NCBI GenBank assembly: GCA_050084985.1
Contig: JBITNC010000001.1
Coordinates: forward strand, 171,616,001-171,680,000
DNA: 64,000 nt
DNA from: Nageia nagi
Lineage: Eukaryota > Pinophyta
Direction of reading: 5' to 3'
Shown here: positions 25,076 to 42,283 of the stretch, piece after piece
Layout: every line of letters begins with the position of its first letter
Numbering within the stretch: position 1 is the stretch's first letter
Program-made: the position numbers and the translations under genes
The notes under the pieces: model-generated
Told to the model about the DNA's origin: nothing
Databases searched by the model: none
The model's input: only the letters and a program-made list of their open reading frames with translations

Positions 25076-26286
25076 TGTAGACATCTAAATCTAGCACCAT
25101 GTGCTACATTTGGTACAACCATATTTTATCATTTGTATGCTTGTTTTATTTAACATTATTCAATCTTACTTTTTCAATTTGATTATATTTAATGATGCTT
25201 CATAAATAATAGTTTATTTGCTTATCATAGTTAATTTGCAATTAATATTTATCATATTAAATGCTCATTTATCATAATCATTTACTTTGGAAATCGTAAT
25301 TTATGTTTGTCATATTTATTACATTTCGATCATAGCTTTATATTTGAGAAATACGAGTAACATTAGTCATGTTAAACATATTTTTTGATCATAATCAAAT
25401 ACCTTGGAAAATGCAATTATTATTTTTCATGCTAATTATATTTTCAATCATAATCATATACTTGGAAATTGCAATTAAACTTAGTCATGTTTATTATGTT
25501 TCAATCATAGTCATTTGGAAAGGGTAATTAATATTTGTAATGTTAATTACATTTTTGATCATAGTCATTTATCATTAAAGAGAAATTAAGCTTAGTCATG
25601 TTTATTTTGTTTTGAATCATAGTCATTTACTTGAAAATTGTAAATAATATTAGTCATATTATTTACAATTTCGATCATAGTCATTTATACCTAAAATATA
25701 ATTAACATTAGTCATGTTGGTTATATTTAATCATTTGCTTATCATAGTTAATTTGCAATGATCATATTCCCAATTTATCTCAAATCAAATGGGATCAAAT
25801 CCTACGCAAATCTAATTTGAATCCACTCAAGAATCAATCAATCAATAATCATTTTACATTGAAATTTGTATGGATTTTGAATTCAAGATTTTACATGTCA
25901 CACAAATCTATTTAAGTAAGTTCACATATTTATTTTTTATTTGTTAAATTATGTAAGCTTTGAGCTTTGAATTTGTTGATTCTTGTATCTTGGAAGTGAT
26001 GAATTTGAAGGCTTTCTACATCCAACAATCTTCTATAAGCATATGAGAAGAGGATTTGGGAGTCTTTGACCTTGGGGTAAGCTAGGAATAAGTCATTCTA
26101 AGCATTGTCTCTCTTATCAGACCAAATACATACCCATCATGATTCTCAATCTTCTTTTCATCTTCTATTTCTATATCAAGATTATTTAATCCCATAATTA
26201 TGATTAACTTTTGTACTTTATCATTTATCCTTGCAATTTGTGAAACATCTAGGGTCCTTGTGTTTTGATATATAAATTTCACTACA
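25076..26286 (+). repeat. 3' LTR of element F (end uncertain)
   Basis: Starts TGTAGACATCTAAAT right after the PPT, very like LTR B in its own orientation (TGTAGACACCTAAAAT). The end is placed at ACTACA (26286) by analogy with the TCTACA ends of A and D, but a target duplication cannot be checked. It contains the 58-bp tandem array. Confidence 0.6.
25222..25760 (+). repeat. 58-bp degenerate tandem array inside LTR F
   Basis: About ten units, with anchors ATCATA(G/A)TCA at 25222, 25271, 25329, 25388, 25447, 25504, 25558, 25616, 25674 and 25730 (mostly 54-59 bp apart). The unit contains catttacttggaaattg, then aattaacattagtcatg and ttattatgttt. The array is flanked by related copies of tttgcttatcatagttaatt at about 25210 and 25735. 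Confidence 0.85.
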
Positions 26287-27254
26287 TTTTTGGAAATGCT
26301 TAGGGCCACCACATTTCAATAATGAGTACAAATTGGGTAGATTTTAGAGTTATCTTGGGATCTAATCAACTAAACTAGGTACCATCATTCAAAAAATGAT
26401 ATTATAAAGTATAATATGGTGTTTGTTAACACCACCTTAAGCTATTTATGTTCTCTTGATTTGAGCTTAGATTTTTTTTTAAAGGATGGCTTAAGAAAGG
26501 CTCCTTATTGGTTTAATCCAATCTTTTATTGTAGTTTGTGCTTATAGGGTCTAGTCTAGCCTGCACTTCAACTCTTATATATTCAAATTTGAGTGGTCCT
26601 AAAAGGGATAACTTTTATTTGAAATAATAAATGTAAATAAAATCCAAAACATATATAAAAATGCAAGTAATCCATCCCAATGCTAGTGATTGGGAGATAA
26701 ATGAGAAATGTACCTAATGTTATAGGATAATAGATGCTTATTGGTGAAATGAAACCAAATTGTAAAAAAAATTAAGACATAATTTTTTTGATTGTCTAAT
26801 TTTGATGCTTTTTTATAATAAAAAATGAAAGATTTTCTTAAAATTCAAGAAATACTTTTATGAATCTATTTTTATATGTATAATCCTTCGTAGATTTTTG
26901 AGAATGTAGGGACCCTATATGAATAGCACTATCGCTATAGGCGGTGTTGGCACTATGATGTATATGTAGGATCCACTCCATTTTTTAGTTTTTTATTTTT
27001 TATATATGCATAAAGTAAAAATAATAAAATAAATGAAAAACTAAGAAAAGTGGCTAGCATAATTCCTCTAAGGAAGCGTACCTTTTTGCATATATTTTAG
27101 AATCATTTGATGAATTTCATTGATGTATTTGGATGATTTTCCTTGATAAACTAAGAAAAGGGTTTTTTGTAGATCCCCAACTTTTTGCTCTACTCATGTT
27201 GAGATCCATCTATATTAACTTTGGATTTAATGAGAGGATAGAATCAAATTTTAC
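26287..27254. other. No recognisable gene
   Basis: AT-rich sequence between LTR F and gag E. Nothing was assigned. The low-coordinate end of element E may lie here, but its 3' LTR and PPT were not found. Confidence 0.5.
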
Positions 27255-29440
27255 CTGTATCCACTAGGTCTGGGATCTTATTCTTTAATATGTAGAAATC
27301 TCTTATGAGGTGTCGCATTTGTCCATGATAGTTATAGAAATACTCATACCTGACATTAGGGCCAAAATTTGGATATTTTGTAGTGAGATTAGGCAATGTC
27401 ATAAGCTTTGTTTTGACCAAGAGTTGTAATAATTCATCAAAGTCATCATAGATAGGTGTGATCTTTCTTTCTTCTTTCTTAAACTTTTGGGTGACTTCTT
27501 TTGTTGTCTCTATAGTAGCTACTATATGAGTTTTATGCTCATATTCTTATTTATTTACCTTATAAGGAGTTTTATTTTTTCTCTTTATTTTGTACTTCTC
27601 CACAACTTATCAAGAATCTTTATTTTTCAATGATTTAGTGAAGGAAAGTATGCAATGGTTATTTATGATAATCAAAATAAAGCACCTTATATTTCTATTG
27701 TAGTGATTGAATGAATGCACAAAGTTTGTGTTTTTCATCAATGAATGATCTTTTGAGTTGGGAAAAATATTGAATGCTATTATGATGTAGTTTGTTGAAT
27801 CATTTGGGATCACTACCTTTCAATATGATAGGAAATAACTTAGCATGCGTATCTCTATCCAATTTGATAACTAAAACTGCATATTCAAAAATTTGCATAT
27901 GTAATCTTGGATCATCTTGGCCTTCATATTTTTTGAATTTAAAGCTCTTTTTTGGTATTCATAATAGATATTATTATTATTTGACAAAAAGGATTCCTAT
28001 CATCGTCCTATTGTGATTCTTTTCCATAGGAAATTAAAAGATATTGAAATTATTTGTGTAACTCAGCCATATTTAGAATAAGAGGAATTTGAGTTATTTG
28101 GATTACTTCAATTTGTTGAACATGCCTTTCAAGAGTTCAAAGGACTTGAAAATATCCTTGGTTATGATTTCTATCATTAATAATTTTGTAAAGAACTTTT
28201 AAAAAGTATCTATCCAACTCTTCCAAAGACAAAATATTCATGGCTTCTTCATCATGGTTGAGAACTATGGCATCCTTTATATAATTTGCTTGTTATGACC
28301 AATCAAAAAAAGTATTTAAGGCTTTTTCAAGATAATAATGATATTAAATTCTTCAATCCTCCTTAGGATTAGGATCGTAAGAAACTATTAATGCTACTTT
28401 ATTTTTTATTATGAACATTCTTGTTTTGTTATTCTAAGCCTAATGCAAGTTGGCCAAGTTGTTTTTGAAAAATCTCACTTTTTATTCAATGGGAAAACTA
28501 TAAAAATAAGGATTGTGTCAAGTTTCTAAATATTAAGGCTTGATTTGATTCTCTTAATATATCCAATGAGGATATGGTTCGAAGGGCCTAAAGATGCATG
28601 GTATGGAGCTATTGGATTATGTCATCATGAGGATTCATACTTGATAGATTTTTAACCTCAATGTTTTCATCCATACCAAGTCCTTAAAGTTCCTAACCAT
28701 TAATAAGGTCATCCTCTTATTGTATCATGTCTCCTATGGTAACTAGATTCCTAGCGCTATTGTTAGGATGCATTGAGCCTTCTAGAGAATGTAGATTGGT
28801 ATCTAGAATATTGTTTTGAATAATGACATTTGTCCCAATATTATTTTATTCTATTATATTAGTAACAACGCTACTTCAAATGCTAACATTGGGTTTCTAT
28901 GCAATTAAGTGTTGAAGCAAAGGCTGAGTAGTATATTTTGGCAAAGAGAATTCATTTTGGTGTTCCACCATCACATTCTAAGGAACCACTTGGTATATAT
29001 TTAGTGACATTGGTGACTTTAAATACTTGGTGGGTTGGAAATGGATCTTTTTCCTTTGGTGGGGTTTTTGTCACTTGGATGGAATTTGATTTTGCTTTAA
29101 TAAGAGCTATAACTTCCATATGAGTATTCTAATTAAATACAAATTTGCAAGCCACTCTTAGCATTTGAAATACTTCATCTTTAGCATATTTATTCTTTTG
29201 ATTACTTTGATGTATGTTTTCAAATGAAAAGCTATCATGGAACTTTTCACATAAGAAATACCTTGATCACTACCTCCTTACAAGAAGCTTTTATATTTTT
29301 ATATTTTGATCTATTATATTATGCTTTTCCTTATGGAGGAAAGCCTATTTCTCTTTCTGTTGCTTACATTGTTAAAATCCTCATAAACAACATTTATCAT
29401 TTCTTTTCCAAAAGTATGGTAAAGAACATGAAAAATAAAG
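27255..29440 (-). pseudogene. Ty3/gypsy gag, element E (heavily decayed)
   Basis: Minus-strand gag of the same family as A and B. Core at about 27800-27960: SFKFKKYEGQDDPRLHMQIF, then DTHAKLFPIILKGSD. Linker and knuckle region at about 27255-27480: ELLQLLVKTKLMTLPN, KYPNFGPNVRYEYFYNYHG and LIRDFYILKNKIPDLVDTGK. The first Cys of the knuckle is Tyr and the last is Phe, so it cannot bind zinc as the family does. N-terminal gag-like sequence extends to about 29440 with many stops and frame changes. LTR E lies just upstream. Confidence 0.75.
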
Positions 29441-29529
29441 AAATAACTTTTTAATAGTAATCACAATATTTGAATCAAACCTTAACTTGAAGATTCATAA
29501 AAAGGAAAATATATTAGGTGAACAAAATA

Positions 29530-30254
29530 TGTAGATGATAAAATGCAACCCTAAATTATAGGAAAGGATGAAAGAATTATATGTACTTTAATTAACAAGA
29601 AAAGGTGCTTAAATTTATATAATTACTAAATAGCTACTATAAAGATAATAGAAATGATAATATTAAAGTAATAAAATTCCCTAACCTATGAGATAATGGA
29701 TAATATATGCATACTTGTTACTTATCTAGATGATAAATATGCAATTGAGAAGCAGTAGATGAACATCATCTCTCATATATGAGGTCATAGGATTTTACTT
29801 TGCATGTATCTGAGAATTGGTGTTGGCCATAGTGTTGTCATTAGAGATCTTGAAGATGTAGATTGATTGCTTTGGTATTGATATAATTTGATCTCTCTTC
29901 AAGGTCATGGTAAATTAAAGGACATCTCTTGAGTGTAACATATTCCAATATCGATAAGTATTGTTGAAGAACATCAACATGTTTTTGAGAGATATGCACA
30001 ATTCTATTGAGATGAAATATTAATATTCTTCCCATGCATATAATTCTTAATTTATATATTTAGGAATATACTTGAATGCACCTATATATGCTAGCACCAA
30101 CTTTGGTGGCTTGGCCTACAACATAAGAGAATTATAGATGAAAAGTAACTTAGGAAGATCATAAGAAATATTTAAACTATAACATAACATTGTATTATTT
30201 ATAATATTATGAGAGATATGTGACATATAATTTGGGCTTAAAAGGGTGCTAACA
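29530..30254 (-). repeat. Candidate 5' LTR of element E
   Basis: Plus-strand left end TGTAGATGATAAA is nearly identical to the left ends of the B LTRs (TGTAGATGATAAATTATG at 39950). The right end ..GGGTGCTAACA gives a minus-strand start TGTTAGCACCC. A block GAGAGATATG near 30212 also matches LTR B. The sequence before it on the gag side (aggtgaacaaaata) only partly resembles the shared PBS. Single copy; moderate support. Confidence 0.5.
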
Positions 30255-30654
30255 TTACATGTTTTAATTCTTTTAGATAATCATTCATTTGTATGCATAT
30301 AAAAAAATATTGACCTTAGTGAATAGGATATTTATGAGGGTTTTCTTATTCTCTATAGAATAAAATGTTAATACTCAATGTATTAATTAGATCTTTCTAT
30401 TATTGATGATGAAGTTTAATACTAGAAATATTGAAATAAAACTATAAAAAAAATAATATTTTCATTTTGTGATTGGTGTTGCAATACAAAGTTCATCTAC
30501 ACCATATCATCCATATTGTAGTATTGTAACCCATAAGGTGCATATAATAGATGCAATTCATAAAAAATATTTCATGCCATATCAAAGGTTTGCATCCTAT
30601 CAATATATATATATATATTATGAAATATATTAATAAACAAAATTATTAAAAACT

Positions 30655-30795
30655 TGTTGATGAATACAATACATAACATACAAATAAAAGTATATTATAT
30701 ACAATACAATACTGAAAAAATAATACAATGGATAACATACATGAAAATACAATACAATATATAACATACAATACAATATAATATAATATAAATAT
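30655..30795. repeat. ATACA/ACATA-rich simple repeat
   Basis: Interspersed, imperfect ACAATACAAT, ATAACATAC and ATAATATAAT runs; a decayed compound microsatellite. Confidence 0.6.
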
Positions 30796-31503
30796 AGTTT
30801 AAAAGGGGTTACATAATACTGAAAGGACTATATACTCATCTCAAAAATGATAAACAATAATAGATATATTATACCGAAGTAATGAAATAATGTGAAGATA
30901 GTACATTGTCTTTACTATTTCTATGATAAGCATAATATTATAAAAAGGATAATACATATTTAAACAAACTATATCCTTATATTAAGTATGGTGAAGAAAA
31001 TATAGAAACTAGCTATTGCAACCTTATGCAATGGGTACGTTGTAGATTAATAATTGTGTTCTCTAATTTTAAGTGTTATTTTTTATTAAAAGAGATAACA
31101 TAATCAAAATATTTAATTAATATATATTTAATTAATAAATAGATAAGTTTCCAAGAAGTCATTCAAAAATTCAATTATTTTCTAACAAGGAAACAAAAAT
31201 TAGGTACCTTGGAAGTGGCCAAGTTGAAATCTTTATCTTGGACATCATTTTCTCTTCCCCCAAATTAATCTCTTCATCCTCAATAATTCCCCCCTTGTTC
31301 TCCTCATCTATAGAAACCCTTATTGTAGGTTGGCACGAGAGGTTGCTCTTCCACCAGACCTGCCAGCTTTTTGGAGCCATGGAGTGGTCTAGCAGTAGTG
31401 CAACAACTTATCTCTAAAATGCACATAACCAATATTATATTCCAATATATCTTAAAAAATAAGAAAAGAGAAACTAGAAAAGAAAACTATTGAGAGAATG
31501 AGG

Positions 31504-31682
31504 TACCCTTGCTAGTAGTATTCTACTCTTTTATAGGCAATTTAGTAAGCAAATGGAAGGAGAGATGGGAGTTGAGATTAGAAATGGTAAGATCAAAGTT
31601 AAATAGTTGATGTAGAAGCAGTGTGATGTAGTGGTTAATGTGTTGATGGTGATGGATAGAGGAGTACCCTACTAGCAAGGGT
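31504..31682. repeat. Inverted repeat, 14-bp arms about 150 bp apart
   Basis: tacccttgctagta(g) at 31504-31518 is the reverse complement of ctactagcaagggt at 31669-31682 (14 matching bases). It could mark the ends of a small element, or be chance in AT-rich DNA. Confidence 0.5.
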
Positions 31683-34600
31683 GTTTTTTACACCTTATTG
31701 ATTTTACTATCAATGTAGAAGTGGAAGCCATCACACTATTCCATAACTTGAAGCTATGTGGCATCTCATCTAATTTGTACTTGATGCATTCTAAGGTTCC
31801 AATGCCTAGAAAGTGACTGATAGTAGTATTGATTATATTTTGAAATTAACAAACCTAGACTGCATGCAATACTTTTGCATTGCTCACTCCCTTCATTAAT
31901 CCTAATAAAGCCAAAAGTAAAGTACACATCAGAGTTATTCTACTCTCTTTATGTCAAAGTACCTTATTACTTGTAAGCCCACTAAAATAATTTATTATTT
32001 GCTAAATTTTCTTTGTTTACTTCAATTATTTCTCCTTTAATTTTTACGATTTACTTTCTTCCTTCTCCAACTCTTTACTCCACAATAGAAAATGATTCCT
32101 AAAAAATGACATCGATAATCAACAATATTGTATATTCGTACAAATATTTAATAACAACACTTTTTTTTAAAAATGAAATGATGGAATGATGAAATTAATT
32201 TGAATTAATTTGCATCACTAATAATCCCCATAAGAATACCCTTTGCATTTGAAATGAAGAAATCAATTTGCATCCCTCATAGTAATGTTCCTTGCAATAG
32301 TCCTAGGGATAAACTTGGTTGCATAACTGTAGTCATCACATAATTGAAGGTTCTTCACAATCTTAGTAATGTTTCCAGTAGAGTCTTTAATAACCTAAAT
32401 GCAATTGCCAACTTTTCTAAGCAATTCTTTATCTTTAGCTTCCATATCATTCTACACATGTATTGTATTTGGAAATATAATCTGCTACCTTCTTATTACT
32501 CTATAGTTTCTTCAAATCACCATATATTTCATATGTTCAATCTATCTCCTATAACAAAAGCATGAATACTTTGTCAAATTCAATCTAAATACATCCAAGA
32601 GTCTTCTTATTTCCTTTATCTTTCATCAATGTCCTTACTTGGAACATCATCCTCATTGTCCACTTTAGCAAAAATATTTGAAAGGAGAACATATGATGGA
32701 GTATATTTAGTCTCCAACAAAAATAATTGTTTCCATGTAATCCCTACTCCTACATTTATAATTGGTGTACATGTATCGAGAAGATGTCATTGTGGACCCT
32801 ATTTTGTGCACCTACATAGCAAAAGGAGATCTACAATATATATATAATAATATGCCCAGTAATAATTACAATAAGAGTCACTACAACACCCATCTACTAG
32901 TCCTTCTTGGCTATTTGCAAGTAGAACACATAAACATGTTATGCTATTTGCACAACTATTTGCAACCACTCTTTGAGGGATTTCTACACCTTCTTCTAGA
33001 ATTTCCATCATGGTGCATGCTGGAAGGATATTATAAAGGTAAGGGGGTTGGGCTTTACTCTTGAAAATTATACCTACCTAAAATTATGTCATGTTATCCA
33101 TATTTTGTGATCACTACATGTTGTGAGGCTATTACAATTGTATGCATATCATCAAATAACTCACAAACATTCTTTATATTTTATATTTTATGTACACATC
33201 TACTAGTGTATTCACATATACAAAGGAATCCTAAACATATACCTTATGTATAAAAAATCAAACATTAGTATACTAAAATTAATTTAACAATTTATACACA
33301 TACAAAAAAATATGAACAAGTTAAAATAAAAAGTAAGAGACAAGTAATACAAAATATATTGAAGAAATCTTACATAAAATTTTTATTAAATACAAAACAT
33401 GGAAAATATGATCTAATGCATTCAAGTTATTTTGAAGTAAACACTTGTATACTTTAATTTTGTGTGATAAAATAACAACCATTTCTTTTTAACACAAAAT
33501 TACTATGTCTACAACTCATTAGAAACTTGTGGGCAAGTAACTAGTAGCGAGCTAAAGGAAAATATGAATACATCATGGCAAGAAGAGCAGGAGGAGAGAC
33601 TATGGTATCGAGATTTAATAAGGTTGATAAGGATATATGAAATAAGTGCAAACCAATATTTTCCCTTACCTCTCTCATTATTGGAAAATTTGAGATTGAT
33701 ATTCATAGCGTTGGTAGGTTCTACTCCTACTTTAATCCAGCTAGTGGTTCCATCGCATTTCAGTTATGAAGTTTCATATATAGAATTTTGGTTACTATAT
33801 TTTATAAAAAAAAACTCTATAAGGTATAGAAAAGGGTGTTGAATATATATGGCCACACTAAAGAAGCTACTCATTTTAAATTTGGAACATAAGATTAATC
33901 ACCTAGGAATATACATCATCTTCTTACCAAGAATACAATCTATATTGAATTGAAACAATTCCATTCCCAAACCAAATATTGAAGTCTTACTTATGTGGTC
34001 CTAAAATAAATGATACTTATGGGTTGTAAAAATATTTGTAACAAACAAGAACCAAATGGAAGATCTACAATGTTGGCAATTTAGGATTTGGGCTTGGTGG
34101 AGGCTACGTAGATGCAAGCCCCTTCTTCCACAAATTATGATGTGAACTCTTTGCATTGGGAAATGATAGGAAGAGCCCCCTCCCAAGTGCAATGGAAGTG
34201 CCCTCCCTAGTCCATTAGTCTTGCTGATCACCTATTGACTCCACCTAGGTAGGTATACTTTCATGCTTCTCCTCCTCTCCCATTTATCCTCTTTCCCTCT
34301 CCCTCGACACTCTTGAATGTGGGATCATCATGCAACTTTCTATTAAATGTAAGTGTGTACAAATGTTTTACAATATATTCTTCAATGATGCCACCCCATT
34401 TAAGCTCATATTGAGCTTATGATATAATAGCTTTAACAAAATTTGCATTGCATTGAGTCTTATACTATAAGTTGTCTCAAATATTCTTACCCAAACCATG
34501 AAAATTTGTAGATGGATGAAATACAAAAATCATTTTTGTATCTCATTTTTTCAAAGTGCATTATTTTAATTAGCTTGATTTAATTTATTAATCAATTTAA

Positions 34601-34768
34601 ATAATAAATACCATACATTCCTTTTATAATATAGAAAGAAAACCTTCATTGTATTATAATATATAAATTTTTTTCTAATAATTTAAATAAACATTATACA
34701 TCTCTTTAATTATGTTTACAAAATTTTATATATATGATTTAGATGTCAACAAAATTGTGAACAAAATT

Positions 34769-39944
<5,176 letters not shown>

Positions 39945-39949
39945 TTATA

Positions 39950-40630
39950 TGTAGATGATAAATTATGTAAATAATAAATATAAACACAACATAAATCTAC
40001 CAAGATGATACTTATTCAAATATACATGTATATAAATGAAAAAATGTGCACCTAATTATAAGACAACAATCCTCAAGATGTGAAAAGGAAATATAGAGGA
40101 CTAGATCAGATCAGATATGGAATTCAATGAGAATGATAAATAATGCATAACCAAATGATTATGTCTCTTTTATTTGTAGCTTTGGATCATGAATTCACAT
40201 GACACTAATAACGTATCAAATTTAGGGCATGAACAATGCTAAACCTATAAAAATCAGACAATGTGTAAAATATAGTATGTAGTAATAGCTCAAAGAAAAT
40301 AGATCTTTCAATAGATGGCATCAAGAAACATCGTAAGTATGATGTATGGGAAAAAAACCTATTAGAGAGATATGATAGGGATTTAAACCACTAACTCCTA
40401 TATTTATAACCTATAGGGAAATAGAAAGGAGTGAAAGCCAACTTAAAGCAATAATATAATCATTGTTGTATTCAAGATACTTTAAAATTTGAACCATGGT
40501 AAATAATATAGCATTTAATATAACAACATTGTAATATCAACTTTATCTTGGCATTTGTAATATTGCTTTTAATACCTTTAGAGATATCTAAAATATGATT
40601 TATTAAATAAATAATTTTTAGGTGTTTACA
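39950..40630 (-). repeat. 3' LTR of B
   Basis: 681 bp, direct repeat of 47286-47973. In element direction it starts TGTAAACACCTAAA at 40630, after the PPT, and ends ..CATCTACA at 39950. A TATA-like TATAAATA (minus) lies at 40401-40408 in the conserved segment. Confidence 0.9.
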
Positions 40631-40644
40631 TTTTGCCCCTCTTT
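40631..40644 (-). other. Polypurine tract of B
   Basis: Minus strand AAAGAGGGGCAAAA directly before the LTR start. Element C has the same 14 bases at 51853-51866, and about 90 bp beyond it are also conserved between B and C. Confidence 0.9.
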
Positions 40645-42283
40645 GGATATGATATGAAAAGCATTGAGATTGCATAATCCAAAGAAGTTTTGAGAAGTGA
40701 AAAATTTTTAGGGTAAAAGAAAGCTTTCCTTTTATGATTCATATGATATCTCATTTGCCCCATTTTAGTCTATAATTGCTCTTGATTTTCAGGCCAAAAT
40801 GATATCCTATGTGCAGAGTAACTTTTTAAGTACCATGGAGGTCCTAATCTCTAGGATAATCTATGGAAATAAAAGAAATAATACCTGCATATATCACATC
40901 CATGATAATTATATTCAAAGTAAATGTAGTAAGGATGGAATTAATATAATATTTCATTATAGGCTAATGTTAGATTATAACACATAGTCTACAATTATTT
41001 AGTTGATGAGGTATATTAATATAAATCAAGCTATTTATTCCTTCTTATCACATCGATCTATAATTTAAAATACATTATGCTCATGGGTTTGCCATGGATT
41101 GAAACTTTGAAACATTATTAGTACCATATGCATTGAAACATAATCACTTGAAAAATGTATGCACTATAATTTTTGTATGCCCAATATTCAAATATACACT
41201 AGCCTATGTTCAAAAAATATTAACTTTTTCATGACGTTTATGTCCTAAATTCAATCACATAACATGTTATGGACATGTAGATTTTCATGTAATCATCAAA
41301 ACTTTCTTTTTCAATATTGATCATGTTTATCATTTTAGGGCATATTTGAGAAATAATGGTATTTTTAGAAGTATTTTTAATAGGATAATAATTTTTCCCT
41401 TGTATTAAAATTACATTTAAAGGTAGGGTGTGGGCATTGTTTTTATTGAATTATCTTTTCAAAAAGAACTTTTAATGTAGATAACATATTTTTCTACTTC
41501 AATAATCATAAAAATTACTATTTTTATCCATCGTTTTAGAGAAATTTAAAAGGGGCTCATACCTACAGTTTATGGCCAAAAAAGTGTTAAAATGAGAATT
41601 TATCCAACCACCTCTCCTGACCTTTCTACTACCTATATGGATTGCTATATTCTAATTAGTCACATGGGGCCCTTTGATATTTGCTTTGACCTCCATATGT
41701 TGGTGCTTCTATTGAAATGATTGATTGGAAGTCAATTAAGAGGACCCTAGCTCGTAGATAAGGCCATTTGGTAGAGTATCAATGTAGTCTCCCATTTGGA
41801 CCATGTGGTGAGTTAGCGCATATTTGAAATTCCCATTCCATTTCAATTTTTTGACCTTTTTATGGCCATATTGTTGTTTCTCTATCTAGCTAGGGCATAA
41901 GGTTTCAACATTTTTATTTTTTAGATTGATGAAAGGGGAGGTTATGGCTTTTATGTTATGATTACTATTACAAGGTAACATTTTATATAATTTATATTAT
42001 TTTTATTTCTATCCCATCATTCACACATGTGTAATTCCTAAACATGTGGGTGTTAGAAAAATAAAATCAGGCCAAAAAAACCTTAATACGTAGCTATGCT
42101 AAGAGAGGGCTAAGTTTCTTTATACTATTGTTAATGAAACAAGAAAGGGATTTATTATCTATGTAAAGAAAGGGATTTATTCTTTATGTTTCACTATTTT
42201 ATTTACTCTTGATATTTTAATTTTTGCAATGTTTATTCACTTCTTGGTCATTTATTAACTTGATTTATTATTTTTTATGCTAG
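40645..42283 (+). other. Upstream region and intron of the B PMD gene
   Basis: Between the PPT and the first recognisable PMD exon. The first 90 bp are nearly the same as in C. The last bases form a T-rich tract ending TATGCTAG at 42283, an intron acceptor. A 5' exon and promoter of the antisense gene should lie here but cannot be placed. Confidence 0.45.

Larger units (their letters stand above)
30255..34768. other. AT-rich sequence, no gene recognised
   Basis: No domain, LTR end or RNA gene could be identified on either strand. Open frames up to about 100 codons (for example 32762-33064 plus, 31171-31380 minus, 33564-33842 plus) have no recognisable family and no supporting signals, so they are not called as genes. 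Confidence 0.5.

Noticed and set aside
17841-25760. Regularly spaced repeats that could suggest a CRISPR array
   Set aside because: Units are degenerate head-to-tail tandem repeats with no unique spacers, inside LTR retrotransposons of a plant genome.
26416-27240. Possible plus-strand LTR starting TGTTAACACCACCTTAAGC, like the start of LTR E
   Set aside because: Only the first 20 or so bases agree; no end, PBS or partner was found.
31620-31690. Possible tRNA-derived SINE
   Set aside because: Only a weak A-box match; no B box, A-tail or target duplication.
32629-33064. Two overlapping open frames of 72 and 100 codons
   Set aside because: No recognisable domain, no codon or promoter support, surrounding DNA is non-coding.
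34001-34231. 76-codon minus-strand frame with less AT-biased composition
   Set aside because: No family recognised and no neighbouring exon or regulatory signal; left as non-coding.
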